From: Nitzschia sp. pyKryTriq1
Taxonomy: Eukaryota > Bacillariophyta > Bacillariophyceae > Bacillariales > Bacillariaceae
Reading direction: 5' to 3'
DNA length: 64,000 nucleotides
NCBI GenBank assembly: GCA_956465555.1
Contig: OY101125.1
Span: forward strand, 994,501 to 1,058,500
Shown here: in pieces, positions 17,743-27,751 of the stretch
How the letters are laid out: every line of letters begins with the position of its first letter
How positions within the stretch are numbered: the stretch's first letter is position 1
Notes under the pieces: generated by a model
The model's input: only the letters and a program-made list of their open reading frames with translations
Database searches by the model: none
Told to the model about the DNA's origin: nothing
Position numbers and translations under genes: made by a program

Positions 17743-18636
17743 ATGGGACCCACGCAAGATCTTCAGCAGAAAGTCTGCCAGAAATTCGGATGGAGTTTGG
17801 TGTATTCCAAGGATGAAAGGGACGGAACGTGGAGGGCGGAAATTGGAATGGGGTTGGGCGACGACCAAAAGAGAACCTTTGTCACGAGTGAGCCCTTCCA
17901 AGAGGAAAAAGAAGGAAAGGCTGCGGTATCGATGCTAGCCAGCGAGGGTTTGGCGTCCGAGATTGCCGCATGGGAGGCTCTGCCAGCGCGAGAACTCGTG
18001 CAAGTCTTCGAGTCGACCATCATGAAAATGGAACTTTTAGATTCTCACGATCCCAGCACATGGGCACGATTCTGGGCGGATCCACCCAAGGTAGTGGGCA
18101 TTGATACGGAAGGAAATCAAATTGCACCTCCCGTGCTAGTACAGATCGCGACATGCGAATATGTCATTTTGGAAACCCCGCGAATAAGTCTGTCGGAAGA
18201 TTTGGAACGACTCTTGCGAGAAGATTCCATCATCAAGGTGTTCTGTGATAACTTTTCACACAAGGACAAGAAATCGTTGGGTTTGCCTGTGGACAAGGAG
18301 CACCCTGGGATATATACCGTGCCGCCGATTGTGGATCTTGAAAGTTTAGCTTCACAACGTTTGGGTCCCGTCAAGGTCGCCCGAGGCTTGGGTAGGATAG
18401 CAGCTCTGACTATGCCCGAACTAAAAGTACGAATCGAAAAACCAAAGGCTGCTAAAGGTGGGATGAAGGGACGATTTGCCAACATCAGTAGGTTCGCCCT
18501 AATCGAACAAGGGAAGGTAAAGCCACTCCGGGGTCTTTTTGATCTAAAACTCCAAGAGCAGCAATATGCTGCACTAGATGCATGGTGCACGCTTGAAGTG
18601 TACCACCGGATAGAAGGGCACGGCAATGACGAGTAG
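17743..18636 (+). CDS. DEDDy 3'-5' exonuclease (RNase D/WRN-exo family) with N-terminal dsRBD-like domain
   Basis: The protein has 297 residues from the ATG at 17743. Residues 1-80 have the pattern of a double-stranded RNA-binding domain (QKVCQKFGWSLVY, then GKAAVSMLASEGLA). Residues 105-290 are a DnaQ-like exonuclease. Motif I is GIDTEG (D121, E123), motif II is VFCDNFSHK (D169), and motif III is YAALD (Y275, D279). All five DEDDy residues are therefore present, so it should be active with two metal ions. There is no targeting peptide. The substrate is probably structured or small RNA; this is inferred only from the domain pairing. Confidence 0.85.
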   Translation: MGPTQDLQQKVCQKFGWSLVYSKDERDGTWRAEIGMGLGDDQKRTFVTSEPFQEEKEGKAAVSMLASEGLASEIAAWEALPARELVQVFESTIMKMELLDSHDPSTWARFWADPPKVVGIDTEGNQIAPPVLVQIATCEYVILETPRISLSEDLERLLREDSIIKVFCDNFSHKDKKSLGLPVDKEHPGIYTVPPIVDLESLASQRLGPVKVARGLGRIAALTMPELKVRIEKPKAAKGGMKGRFANISRFALIEQGKVKPLRGLFDLKLQEQQYAALDAWCTLEVYHRIEGHGNDE

Positions 18637-18903
18637 TCTGCCTTACTGCTACCATACCACTAGCTAGAGATTATAGAGGGATACAAATGGGAATATAATG
18701 CAAAAACACATATTTTATCTATGACTTGTAATGCACGCCAGTAATGATCTTTCCCAAAAGGAACGATCCATTCCAGCAGTCTGTGTATCGAGGACGGATC
18801 GATATTCCACAATTTTGTGGAAAATCGCCATAACCCGTCGTTCTGTGCACTTTTTTCATCTTCCAGACGCGATCCAATCTCCTAGATGCAGTTGTTTACT
18901 CCA

Positions 18904-21123
18904 CTACGGTCCAAATTCGTCCGCTCTCAAGCCGACGCGAGCACGCATTCCATATCCACCACCATAAGGACGATCCATCACTCCATTTCTGTACGAGTAT
19001 TGCCCGGCATAGTATTCCCCTCGACCAAATTCTGAATTGGCCCCCATTCCAATATTAGATGGTCCTCGCATGTAATCATTTCGCGGTCCCAGGTGTTGCT
19101 GGGGTGGCTGTCCAAAATCATATCGACCATAGGCAGTCGGATCTCTCATTTGACTTCTGTTATACAAACCGTACATTCCCGGTTCTCGCATTTGATTTCT
19201 GTTATACAAACCATACATGCCCGGCTCTCGCATCTGACTCCTGCCGTTCATACCGTACATACCTGGTCCAGCCATTTGATTTCTTCCATACACGCCTTGT
19301 CCTCTCATTCCTGGAGGTGGTGGGCCGTACATCATTTCTTCGTCCATGCCCATCATACCCATTCCGCCCATTTGCTGCTGATGACGTTGAAAATGAATGG
19401 CATTCACTGAACCGTTGGATTCACCATTTCGGTCTTGCCGAGACGACTGTCCAGCAAATGCAGAAGGGGTATTCCTTCGGCGCTGTCGACCGTTCGAGTT
19501 CTGACTTTGCCGACGATCCAGAGATCCAGGGCCGTTAGAGAATCCATTGTTCGAGTTCATACGACGATCCAATCCATACATTCCTTGTGGACGATCGAGT
19601 TGATAGCGAGGATCGGAAGGATTCATCATATCCTGTTGTGATCGCATGGGGATGGGGCCTGCCCCGCCACCACCGGGCATCATGCCTCGAGGCCGCCGCA
19701 TCATTCCATTTCCAGGACCCAGTTCGAACTCTCGATTGTTCGCGGTTCCAGCGTAATCTCGATTCCAATCATCATTGAAACCATCCGACCCCGTGGGCTT
19801 CAGCCCTTGGCCACCGTTATTCCGTCGTCCCATATCCGACATTCTAGCACGGCGAATAGGGCGTCGATTCTGAATGGCTTGCATGACCTTTTTGTCATCC
19901 ATCCATTGGTCATCGACTTCATCTCCGTCTTGCCTTCGTTCTCGGTTGTTTCCGCCAAAGCCCATTCGACCAAAGTCGCCATTTCTAGCCTTGTCTTCCT
20001 TCTTGTCTTGTTGCGGCGCTCCCATGCCAGGAGCAACCATCCCGACTCGCGACGGGGAGCCTGATCCGGTGAAATCACGACGTCCTACTCCTGTCTCCAT
20101 GGGCGTGCCAAACAGTTGGACATAATAGTGCTGCTCGCCGTCTGTGGCATAGCCGATGCCAGTTTCGGTGAACCGTTCACTTAAAATATCACTCTGTGGG
20201 CCTTTTTCCAACCAACCCTGGACGGCTCCGAGGGGGTCGTTGAAGACTTCACGAGCCGCAAAACGGGCGCCCACATTAGTAAAGAAACGATCATAGCTTC
20301 CTCTCTTTAGTTTGCTTGTCAGTTGTCCAGATCGCATCATGTCTTCAGCGTGTTCTTGGGCGCCCTGAGTTAATTCGGAAGACATGCCAAAAGGAGGCAA
20401 ACCCTGCAGTTGACGCGCTTCGTTCGTCGAGAGAAAAATAGATTGGCGGGTGTCTTGAGGGCTAGCTCGAACATTGGGAGTCTCAAGTGGACGACCAAAG
20501 ACTTGAACGTAATAATGCTTGGCGTTCGTGGGATCGACGGCATAACCTAAACCGATCTCGGTAAATTGCGGGTCGAGCATATTCTTACGATGACTCTGGC
20601 TCTCCATCCAGCCTTGAACGGCATAGGAGGGATCGTTGTCGGGAGTTCTCCAGAATAGATTCTCACCGACATTGGTGTACCGGTATTCGGTCGTAGCGAC
20701 GCGGTCCTTGAGATCCGAGCCGTTCAAGCCGTCGTGGGAGAAATAATTGTTCTTCGCCATGTCCCCAGCATGTCGCTGAGCAGCTTTCTCAAGCTCCTTG
20801 TTGTACCGGAGCTCACTGAGCCCCTGGCGACGTCGTTCTTCATTAGTAAAGATCAACAGATCTTGAATGGTGCCCGCGGTCTGCGGGCTAGTATAAGTCG
20901 GAATCGCGGCTGAAAACGTCGTCGCCGCTCGGGCAGACGGGGAACGACCCTTTTGTTGCGAAAAGTAGACATTTTGCTGCGTCGGCACAAGGCTACTGGT
21001 AGGTAGGTTTCTCCTCCAATCTTGACGGACGGGAACGAAGGAATTTACAGGGCAGAAAGCATGGACGGCAATAACGGCAAGCAAACCGACCGAGAAAACC
21101 TTCTTGAGGGAGTAATCCTTCAT
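18904..21123 (-). CDS. Secreted protein with two CAP/SCP domains and Gly/Met/Arg-rich tail
   Basis: The protein has 739 residues from the ATG at 21123; the frame is open to 21210 without an ATG. A signal peptide occupies about residues 1-30 (VGLLAVIAVHAF). CAP domain 1 (88-212) keeps the family residues: H118 in HAGDM, E154 in GENL and H178 in SHRKN. CAP domain 2 (228-341) keeps H258 but has lost the GEN glutamate and the SHRKN histidine, so it is degenerate. Residues 342-739 are low-complexity and rich in Gly, Met, Arg, Asn and Tyr, with repeated MYGLYNRNQMREPG-like units near the C-terminus. It is probably extracellular or cell-wall associated. It is divergent from another secreted Gly/Met-rich gene at 21975. 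Confidence 0.85.
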   Translation of the reverse strand: MKDYSLKKVFSVGLLAVIAVHAFCPVNSFVPVRQDWRRNLPTSSLVPTQQNVYFSQQKGRSPSARAATTFSAAIPTYTSPQTAGTIQDLLIFTNEERRRQGLSELRYNKELEKAAQRHAGDMAKNNYFSHDGLNGSDLKDRVATTEYRYTNVGENLFWRTPDNDPSYAVQGWMESQSHRKNMLDPQFTEIGLGYAVDPTNAKHYYVQVFGRPLETPNVRASPQDTRQSIFLSTNEARQLQGLPPFGMSSELTQGAQEHAEDMMRSGQLTSKLKRGSYDRFFTNVGARFAAREVFNDPLGAVQGWLEKGPQSDILSERFTETGIGYATDGEQHYYVQLFGTPMETGVGRRDFTGSGSPSRVGMVAPGMGAPQQDKKEDKARNGDFGRMGFGGNNRERRQDGDEVDDQWMDDKKVMQAIQNRRPIRRARMSDMGRRNNGGQGLKPTGSDGFNDDWNRDYAGTANNREFELGPGNGMMRRPRGMMPGGGGAGPIPMRSQQDMMNPSDPRYQLDRPQGMYGLDRRMNSNNGFSNGPGSLDRRQSQNSNGRQRRRNTPSAFAGQSSRQDRNGESNGSVNAIHFQRHQQQMGGMGMMGMDEEMMYGPPPPGMRGQGVYGRNQMAGPGMYGMNGRSQMREPGMYGLYNRNQMREPGMYGLYNRSQMRDPTAYGRYDFGQPPQQHLGPRNDYMRGPSNIGMGANSEFGRGEYYAGQYSYRNGVMDRPYGGGYGMRARVGLRADEFGP

Positions 21124-21974
21124 TTTTGCTTGTTCGTTCGTAGGTAACGCCAGAGAAGAAGGTGAAAAAGATGCTTGTTGGAGGGAGGCAAGGAAATAGG
21201 TCAATATCAACTATCAGTGCAGGGCAAACGTTGGGAATTGGCGGGCGCAGCTGGTGTTGAAGTGAAAGCAGTGATGGGTTTGTTGATGTGTCTTGTGATG
21301 ATGTGTGTGCTGTCACGACGAGAGTGGTGAGTGATGGGTGTCCGTTGATAGGAAAGACGCACTTTGCACTTTGGCCCATCTGCATCGAAGTCATCGAGTC
21401 AAAGAAAAACGTTGCTTTGATGAAATCCCGAAGCATACGTGCGGGAATGTGCTTCCACCTATCAGATCGCAGAGATTGTAAAATACAAACCACGTCATTC
21501 AAATGAAGCTCGACGGGCGCGCAGTGCGTCACCATTATTCTGTTTCGTGTTTGGAAGACCAGATGGTCAAGCCAATCAAAACATAGGAGAACCCCCAAAC
21601 AAGGCTTGCTCGCATTACGTCATTAATGCGTTGGATTTCATCTTTAGTCGAAGGGTTCGACCAAGTGCGTAACGATCTTTTTGCGCGTCGGCCGAACTGA
21701 ACCCCAGCACGTTTTGGTGTCTGCCTCCAATCAAATTGCCCTCATTCTTCTTGGCAGCTGCTCTTTTTGTTCTTTGGCCGTTTAAAATATTTCAAAAGCG
21801 CTTGCCATCAATCCATCAATCCATCAATCACAAGCCACAGAGAGAGCATCGCCCGGCCATCCAACTGGTCGGCTACCGTATTGGCGAAGACATCATCACA
21901 CAATAACGAACATTCCGATCGTATCTCACAAAATCGAAAGTAGCATCGTACCTGTATTCTCCCCTTCCGTCAAG
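21124..21974. promoter_or_regulatory. Divergent promoter between two secreted-protein genes
   Basis: This 851-base region lies upstream of both the CAP-domain gene and the Gly/Met-rich gene. It contains a short CCATCAAT tandem repeat at about 21805-21830. The head-to-head layout of two genes with similar low-complexity products suggests shared expression. No other ORF is convincing. Confidence 0.4.
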
Positions 21975-22859
21975 ATGAACTCCTCCCTTAAACTCATTTC
22001 CCTCACCCTCTTTGCCTCCTCTGTCGAGAGCCTTCTGCCCGATGGCGGTCTTTCGAACCGTGTTTATTCCTTTGCTCAGCAGCCAGGCATGCAATACGGA
22101 TACGGAGGCTCCGACATGTCGCTTCAAAACGACTTTTATGGTGTTCCCAGCTTCGCCCAACAAGGAGGCTTTGGTGGCGGTGGCTTCGGCCGCGAAGAGT
22201 TCGGAATGCCGAGCTTCCAAGGGATGGGACGTATGGGCGGAGATTTCCCTCCTCGAGGCGATTTCGGCCGCGGCAGCATGGCAATGGGTGCCCGCCGCGG
22301 TGTCCTCCCCGATGAAGACTTTGGGTTGAATGCCGAGATGGGCAGCGCCAACAGACACCCTGGCGGCCGCTCCATGACCTCCAACCAGTTTGGTGGAAGA
22401 CCCAGTTACCACCATGCCATGAGTCCCGGGGGTGGCTTTCAACCCAACATGAGCTTCAACGGCATGCCCATGGGCGGCCCGCAAGGCATGGGTGGTGGAT
22501 ACGGCCGAGAAGAGTTCCGTCAAATGGGACGTAACGGCGCTGGCCAAATGAACGGCCAAGGCATGGGATTCCGCCGGGAAGAGTTCCGAGGTGCCCAAGG
22601 CATGGGAATGGGTGGCGGCTACGGCCGAGACGAGTTTCGCCCAATGGGACGCAACGGAGGTGGCGAAATGAATGGCCAACGCATGGGAATGGGCGGTGAG
22701 TTCGGCCGACAAGAGTTTCGCTCAATGGGACGCAACGGAGGTGGCGAAATGAACGGCCAACGCATGGGAATGGGCGGCGAGTTCGGCCGACAAGAGTTCC
22801 GCGGCCAATCGGGAGGACGCAATGGACAGCGTTCCGGGCCAACCCAAAACTGGAAGTAA
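21975..22859 (+). CDS. Secreted Gly/Met/Arg-rich repeat protein
   Basis: The 294-residue protein has a signal peptide (LISLTLFASSVES, cleavage before LLPDGG). The remainder is low-complexity. The C-terminal half has about five imperfect repeats of some 24-30 residues built on GGGYGREEFR and MGRNGGGEMNGQ, and the last two units are almost identical in DNA (near 22660-22800), indicating recent duplication. Segments LQNDFYGVPSF and GRPSYHHAMSPGG match the neighbouring minus-strand gene at 23695 (LQSDPYGMPSYG, GRPSYHRGGPGG), so the two are paralogues. Acid/Arg patterning suggests a matrix or adhesive role outside the cell, but function is unknown. Confidence 0.75.
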   Translation: MNSSLKLISLTLFASSVESLLPDGGLSNRVYSFAQQPGMQYGYGGSDMSLQNDFYGVPSFAQQGGFGGGGFGREEFGMPSFQGMGRMGGDFPPRGDFGRGSMAMGARRGVLPDEDFGLNAEMGSANRHPGGRSMTSNQFGGRPSYHHAMSPGGGFQPNMSFNGMPMGGPQGMGGGYGREEFRQMGRNGAGQMNGQGMGFRREEFRGAQGMGMGGGYGRDEFRPMGRNGGGEMNGQRMGMGGEFGRQEFRSMGRNGGGEMNGQRMGMGGEFGRQEFRGQSGGRNGQRSGPTQNWK

Positions 22860-23694
22860 GTGCGGAACTCGCGCCGATGATTCTCATCGAGGCGAAGAAT
22901 CCCCAGCACGCTTTGAGAATAATGTGATTCTCGACTTCCTTTCATCTCTAGCGATCCCCCAGTAAGAGTTTTCTCACTCGTTGGCAAGCGAAATTGCGCC
23001 CGGTGACTAGATATTATTATACATAGATCGTATACATACTTCTTTCAATAGAAACTCGATCCATACATCATGTGACGTCTATCATTGTTGGAACCCTATA
23101 GTAGTAGATGTATTATTATACCAAGTACTGTACTCGTGCACAACAGCAGAAGTACTACAGTAAAGCCATCTCCTGGCTTTTCCCCAAGACTTCTGTAGTC
23201 TACTCGTACCGGTAACCGGTGCAGTATCCCCACTGGTACAGTACTTGTACCGGCACCTCTACGGAAGGAGCTCGTACTAGTATCTTAGTCGAAGTAGAAG
23301 ATGGATTTTATTTATAGCATGATATTCATACCAGGTAGAGTAGAGCATCAAGAGATCTCATCTCTCTCTAGCTAGAGAGTAGGAATATGGGGGCGATAGA
23401 GCGCCTACTGGTCCCACAATGTGCAAAAGAGAGCGACGAGGAGCATTTTTGGCATTCTGGCTGCTCAGCTCTCGCCGTCTCAACGCCGTACCGTCGAACT
23501 CTGCGGATTCCGCTTGGAAGGAGGAATTACGAGTAGAAATTAGATTAATATGTCTATGGTGTATTCGTGATTATGATGTAGGCTACCGATACGCATTGCT
23601 GCCTTAAATGATGGCGATGTGATTGTTTCATATTTTCACCTCTGGTGATAGGTCAATCATTACTGGTTGTGCTGACTGATTCTCAACTTGTAGT
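22860..23694. other. Convergent intergenic region with GTAC patch
   Basis: This region lies between the two convergent secreted-protein paralogues. At 23123-23281 there is a GTAC-rich patch (CTCGTACCGGTAACCGG, GTACAGTACTTGTACCGG). A TGACGTC word occurs near 23072 and an inverted CTCTCTAGCTAGAGAG near 23363-23378. There is no coding ORF. Confidence 0.45.
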
Positions 23695-24258
23695 CTAGTA
23701 AAAGTTGTTGGGGTTGATGGGCCTGTTGTGGAAGCTGGTGCTTGGACGTCCAGCGTAGAAGTCTGAGGGAGATTGCTGGAAAAAGCCAGGCATGCCGTGG
23801 TCATAACCACCGGGCCCGCCGCGGTGGTAGCTAGGACGGCCAGCAAAGAACATTTCCTCTTCCCTGGCTTTTCCAAAATCCTCCTTGGTACGAAAGTAGC
23901 TCTGACGCTCAAACTCGCGGATCTCGGGCTCCTGGGGAGGTCCGGCAGAGGGCCCCCCTGGTCCCGCTCGCCTGTGTTGGTGTTGGTGGTGGAAGCTTTG
24001 GCTCGGGCGTTCGAAATCAGCTACGGTAGCGAATCCTTCGTCGAGCGGGTAAGCGATATCATGCAACCGACCGTAGCTTGGCATGCCATATGGATCGCTT
24101 TGCAATCTTGTTCCTCCCTTTCCAACATGTCGAGTGGGCGTTTGTTGGTGGACGATGAAAGGACTTCCCGGATGGTGCCATTTGCCACCGTCAGGGGTGA
24201 GAGCATGAGCACTGCCGATTAGGATAGCCAAAGAAACGGACGCAAAAATGGAGTTCAT
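23695..24258 (-). CDS. Secreted Gly/Pro/His-rich protein, paralogue of the 21975 gene
   Basis: The protein has 187 residues from the ATG at 24258; the open frame begins at a GTG at 24288. A signal peptide (SIFASVSLAILIGSAHA) precedes LTPDGG, matching LLPDGG in the neighbour. The mature chain contains LQSDPYGMPSYG, a HHQHQHRRAGPGGPSAGPP low-complexity stretch, a charged helix (RTKEDFGKAREEEMFF) and repeated AGRPS boxes (AGRPSYHRGG, AGRPSTSFHN). It lacks cysteines and any catalytic motif. It is probably an extracellular matrix component. Of the three local secreted genes it is the most compact. Confidence 0.7.
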   Translation of the reverse strand: MNSIFASVSLAILIGSAHALTPDGGKWHHPGSPFIVHQQTPTRHVGKGGTRLQSDPYGMPSYGRLHDIAYPLDEGFATVADFERPSQSFHHQHQHRRAGPGGPSAGPPQEPEIREFERQSYFRTKEDFGKAREEEMFFAGRPSYHRGGPGGYDHGMPGFFQQSPSDFYAGRPSTSFHNRPINPNNFY

Positions 24259-24823
24259 GATGTTGGCGTAGTTTGTAAAAGGAAACACTACAGTATGACC
24301 AATGCCACAAAGAATTCTTCTTCTCCCATCATCGTAAGCAACTCTCTCATCAAGCTAAACTAGCAGGTATGATATTCTACTCAAAATTTCAAATCGAAAT
24401 CGGAGGCTCGACAGGCGCGCGAGAAAAAGTTGGGGTCGAGGGTCGAGCGAGTCAAATTTCTGTTCGTTCGCAGACTTTTGTGGACAACACCCGCCTCTTT
24501 CTACAGTAATTTATTCTCTCGGCATGCATTGTAAAAGACAATTATTTGTCTGCTCTGAAGTTGAGAGTTCCGTAACCCAGCCAATCTGACGATCAACGCT
24601 TGCAAGCTGCTGTTGCACCCATGGAAAATTCAGGGTGTCTCCTGGAACATGGGTACTGTACAGGAGCATCCACGACACAACTCGACGCAGACTGGGTCTG
24701 GCATCAAAAACTTAAAGTGTCGGTTTGCCTCGTATCTATATTTCTTGCGATTGGCTGGTTGGTTTCGCTGCCCTACTGTATGTGTCAGGTATCATACTGA
24801 CAAGTCTTCTCCCATCGCATCTA
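24259..24823. other. Intergenic region
   Basis: This is the promoter of the secreted protein at 24258 and the 3' flank of the SDR gene. I see no ORF, repeat or RNA structure that stands out. Confidence 0.35.
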
Positions 24824-26032
24824 CTAATAACCCTCGATCGTCGTCAGCTCGGTAGCCACTTTCCACAATGATGCAGCCGCTTGTCGCCCATTATCGCTGG
24901 GAAGCCTTGGAGCAGTGGCTACATACCCGACATATGGGCCCAGCATTTCTGTGGCCGGAAAGGGCGGCCTCTCGTAGTCGAACTGCCAGTAAGGTTGAAG
25001 GTAACAGGTGGTGCTGCTGCGATTCCAGGATTCGGCCACGGCCGCCGCGACCACTGGAACGCTGGCTTGTTGTGGCGTCAAGAAGAATAGTTTCATCACC
25101 TGCTGCATCCACTGAGGAAAACCACGCCAAATATCGGATGCGGCCGCACCTGGATTGACCGCCGTACTTCTAATGGTAGAAGCATGATCGTCCTCTTCTG
25201 GGTGGTATCTTCGATTCAATTCTTCTGTCAGCAAAATGGCCGCCAACTTGGACGCTGCATATGTTTCAGGGGGTCGATCCTCGCTGTAAAGTGCTACGGA
25301 CTTCCAGTATACCTCATCCAATGGCCGTGTACCGCTAAAGTGGTGCATCGCCGATGACAGATTGATGACATGCCCATCGTCGGATTTTTGAAGATGTTGC
25401 AATAAATGCTGGGTCAACAAAAAGTGGCCAAGAAAGTTCGATTGAAATAAAAGATCCAGTTGTCCAGATTTTCCAGACGTATTTCGACCCGCATTGTTGA
25501 TTAGGACATCCAATTTGGGAAATCGAGCCACAAGTTCTTTGGAAAACAACTGGACCGACCCAAACTGACTTAAATCCAAAGGTTGGTCCAGTACAATGGC
25601 TTCTCCCCCCATGGGAGATGACGACGACTCATCTCGATCTCGTTCCGCATTGATGGCAAGCATGGCCTGTGACGCCTTCGTTTTGTTTCGACAGGCTAGA
25701 ACCACCTGCCACCCGTAATCCACGACGAGGGTCCTTGCCGTTTCAAACCCAATTCCCGTGTTACCACCCGTCACCACTGCCACCTTGTGGGTGTTCTTGG
25801 GCGTTGCAGGAGGGAGTGAATTTTCAATATTGCGACCAATCACCCACAGATGCGCCAGACCCATGTAGACCAGGGCGATTGGTTGGAGTGGATCGCACCA
25901 TGCCGAGGAAAAATACGGGCTACTAACAATATCCGACGACGACGACGGGTCGGGTGTCACGAGGAAAGATTGGACCAAAATGGCAGCCAAGACAACCAAG
26001 AGCCCAACTACTACTGAGATCTTGAGGGACAT
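24824..26032 (-). CDS. Short-chain dehydrogenase/reductase (retinol-dehydrogenase-like), membrane-anchored
   Basis: The protein has 402 residues from the ATG at 26032; a GTG at 26068 is in frame but less likely. An N-terminal hydrophobic segment (SVVVGLLVVLAAILV) serves as signal anchor. The classical SDR signature follows: TGGNTGIG (88-95) for the cofactor, NNAG (179-182), INLSS around 223-227, and YAASK (Y258, K262). A Rossmann Arg after beta-2 (ACRN) suggests NADP(H). It resembles the RDH/WWOX/protochlorophyllide-reductase-like branch; substrate unknown (retinoid, sterol or lipid aldehyde). It shares a divergent promoter with the P5CR-like gene. Confidence 0.85.
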   Translation of the reverse strand: MSLKISVVVGLLVVLAAILVQSFLVTPDPSSSSDIVSSPYFSSAWCDPLQPIALVYMGLAHLWVIGRNIENSLPPATPKNTHKVAVVTGGNTGIGFETARTLVVDYGWQVVLACRNKTKASQAMLAINAERDRDESSSSPMGGEAIVLDQPLDLSQFGSVQLFSKELVARFPKLDVLINNAGRNTSGKSGQLDLLFQSNFLGHFLLTQHLLQHLQKSDDGHVINLSSAMHHFSGTRPLDEVYWKSVALYSEDRPPETYAASKLAAILLTEELNRRYHPEEDDHASTIRSTAVNPGAAASDIWRGFPQWMQQVMKLFFLTPQQASVPVVAAAVAESWNRSSTTCYLQPYWQFDYERPPFPATEMLGPYVGYVATAPRLPSDNGRQAAASLWKVATELTTIEGY

Positions 26033-26499
26033 TCTGCTCACTTTACAACTAGTTGAAAACAAAGACACGGATCACAAGGTCGCCGTACAGCAGGTTTTCT
26101 TGTGGGTGGTAGGTTGGTGTTGGTGGCAGAGAGCAGAGAGCAAAAGGATTTTCTTCGCGTCCTTGCTTTTTTGTTTGCTGTCCATCATTTTGATCATTGT
26201 CGTCGTCGCGACGAGTGGTGATCGACGTGGTAAGTATTTAGGCGCCTGTGCTCCTTGCCTTCTCAAGAGGATTGGAGGCAAAAGAGACCTCTCCGTAGTC
26301 ATGCTCGTAGAACTTCTACGTGAGCAAATCCGACCTCTTTATCCCCTCTTCTACGGCTTCCTCTCGTGATGATGCCACGTTTGAACTTCTTCTGAACGTC
26401 CCTCTTCGCGCAAACAACAACCACCACAAGGCAAAACTCATTCAAATTGGAGATAGTGGTTTCCTTCATTCGTCGTTCCATCGGTTGTTTCATTATTCC
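26033..26499. promoter_or_regulatory. Divergent promoter: SDR / P5CR-like
   Basis: This 467-base upstream region is shared by two divergent genes. The plus-strand frame of the P5CR-like gene stays open back to 26320 but without an ATG before 26500, so this part is read as leader. No distinctive elements were found. Confidence 0.35.
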
Positions 26500-27618
26500 A
26501 TGCCCTGTGCCTTTCTTGTCACTGTTATCATTATTGGCACCTTTTGTATTTGGTCTGCCTTTTCGTTCGTTGTTGTTACTACGAAATCAATTTCTTCGCC
26601 AAGAAGATTCACAAGAAGCAGGCCAACGTCTACTACCAGTCCTGACAACAACATCATGTCACTACAAAGCACCAGCAGCAAAGTTGGGTTTATCGGTTGC
26701 GGCACCATCGCCGCAGCCATCGCGACAGGCCTGGCCACAACCAGCACAGACGAGGAGTCGCCGTTGCCATTGGTGAGCTCCATGGCCATATCCCGGAGAT
26801 CCAAAGCCAAGAGTGCGGCTCTGGCGGAACGCTTTCCCGACCTCGTCACGGTGCACGACGACAATCAAGAAATCCTCGACAAGGCGGACATTATTTTTAT
26901 CACCGTCCTACCGGAACAAGCATCAACAGTTCTGAAATCTTTGAAATTTGACCCGGAACGACATGATTTGGTTTCGCTGGTGGTGAGTTTCTCTCTATTG
27001 GTGTCGTTCGGAACGTTCCCGTCGTGTTTTTGCTCATTTTCTCACCTTCTGCCACCACATTATGGATATGATTATTCATTTATTTAGTCGACTGCCAAAT
27101 TGGATGATCTGGTGAATGATTCCGGACTGGATGCCTTCAGAGTCTCGAAAATGATCTGTCTTCCTAGTATTGCCAACCATCAAGGTGTTTGTTTGCATTG
27201 CTGTCCGACTCCCAACCCACTGTTGACCAACATGTTCCGTCGGGTGAGCGGTGTGGTCACACTGAAAAGCGAAAAGGAAATGGAAGCGGCCATGGTATCC
27301 ACTTGTATTATGGGACCCGTGTACGGTATTATGCGAGAAAGTCGGGATTGGCTACTTCGGCATACGAGTTTATCTCCCCAAGAAGCTTCCTATCTCATGA
27401 TTCAGCAGTACATTGGAGCGGTGCAAGATGCGGAACGAGATTGTGAAACAAATCCTCACCGTTTGGATGACCTGATTGAAGAGCAGACAGCTGGAGGATT
27501 GAACGAACAGGCTCTAGCGAATCTAGAACAGCTCGGAGGGCTGGAAGCCCAACGACGAGTCATGGATGCTACAGTATCTCGCATTCGAGGCGAAACCGAT
27601 GGCTCCATCGGTGGCTAA
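26500..27618 (+). CDS. Pyrroline-5-carboxylate reductase-like (ProC superfamily) protein
   Basis: Exons 26500-26982 and 27088-27618 are joined in phase 0 (337 residues). The ATG at 26500 gives a signal peptide with WSAFSF, an ASAFAP-like plastid motif. A second in-frame ATG at 26656 would give a cytosolic form beginning just before the Rossmann fold. KVGFIGCGTIAAAIATGL is the dinucleotide-binding loop, followed by IFITVLPEQA. Exon 2 encodes the helical dimer domain, including VSTCIMGPVYGIM and QQYIGAVQDAE. Substrate residues are divergent from canonical ProC, so the reaction (NADPH reduction of P5C to proline) is a family inference. The 105-base intron is a multiple of three. Confidence 0.75.
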
Positions 27619-27751
27619 ACGCAACCCCATTATGATAACGGCACTGTAACACTTATCTAATTGGCATCGCACGCTGCGATTCTTGCGCAGTATTACTCTA
27701 TAGTCGGCGACGCTACAGTTTATCATCTAGATAGTCCTCGTATAGTGTATT

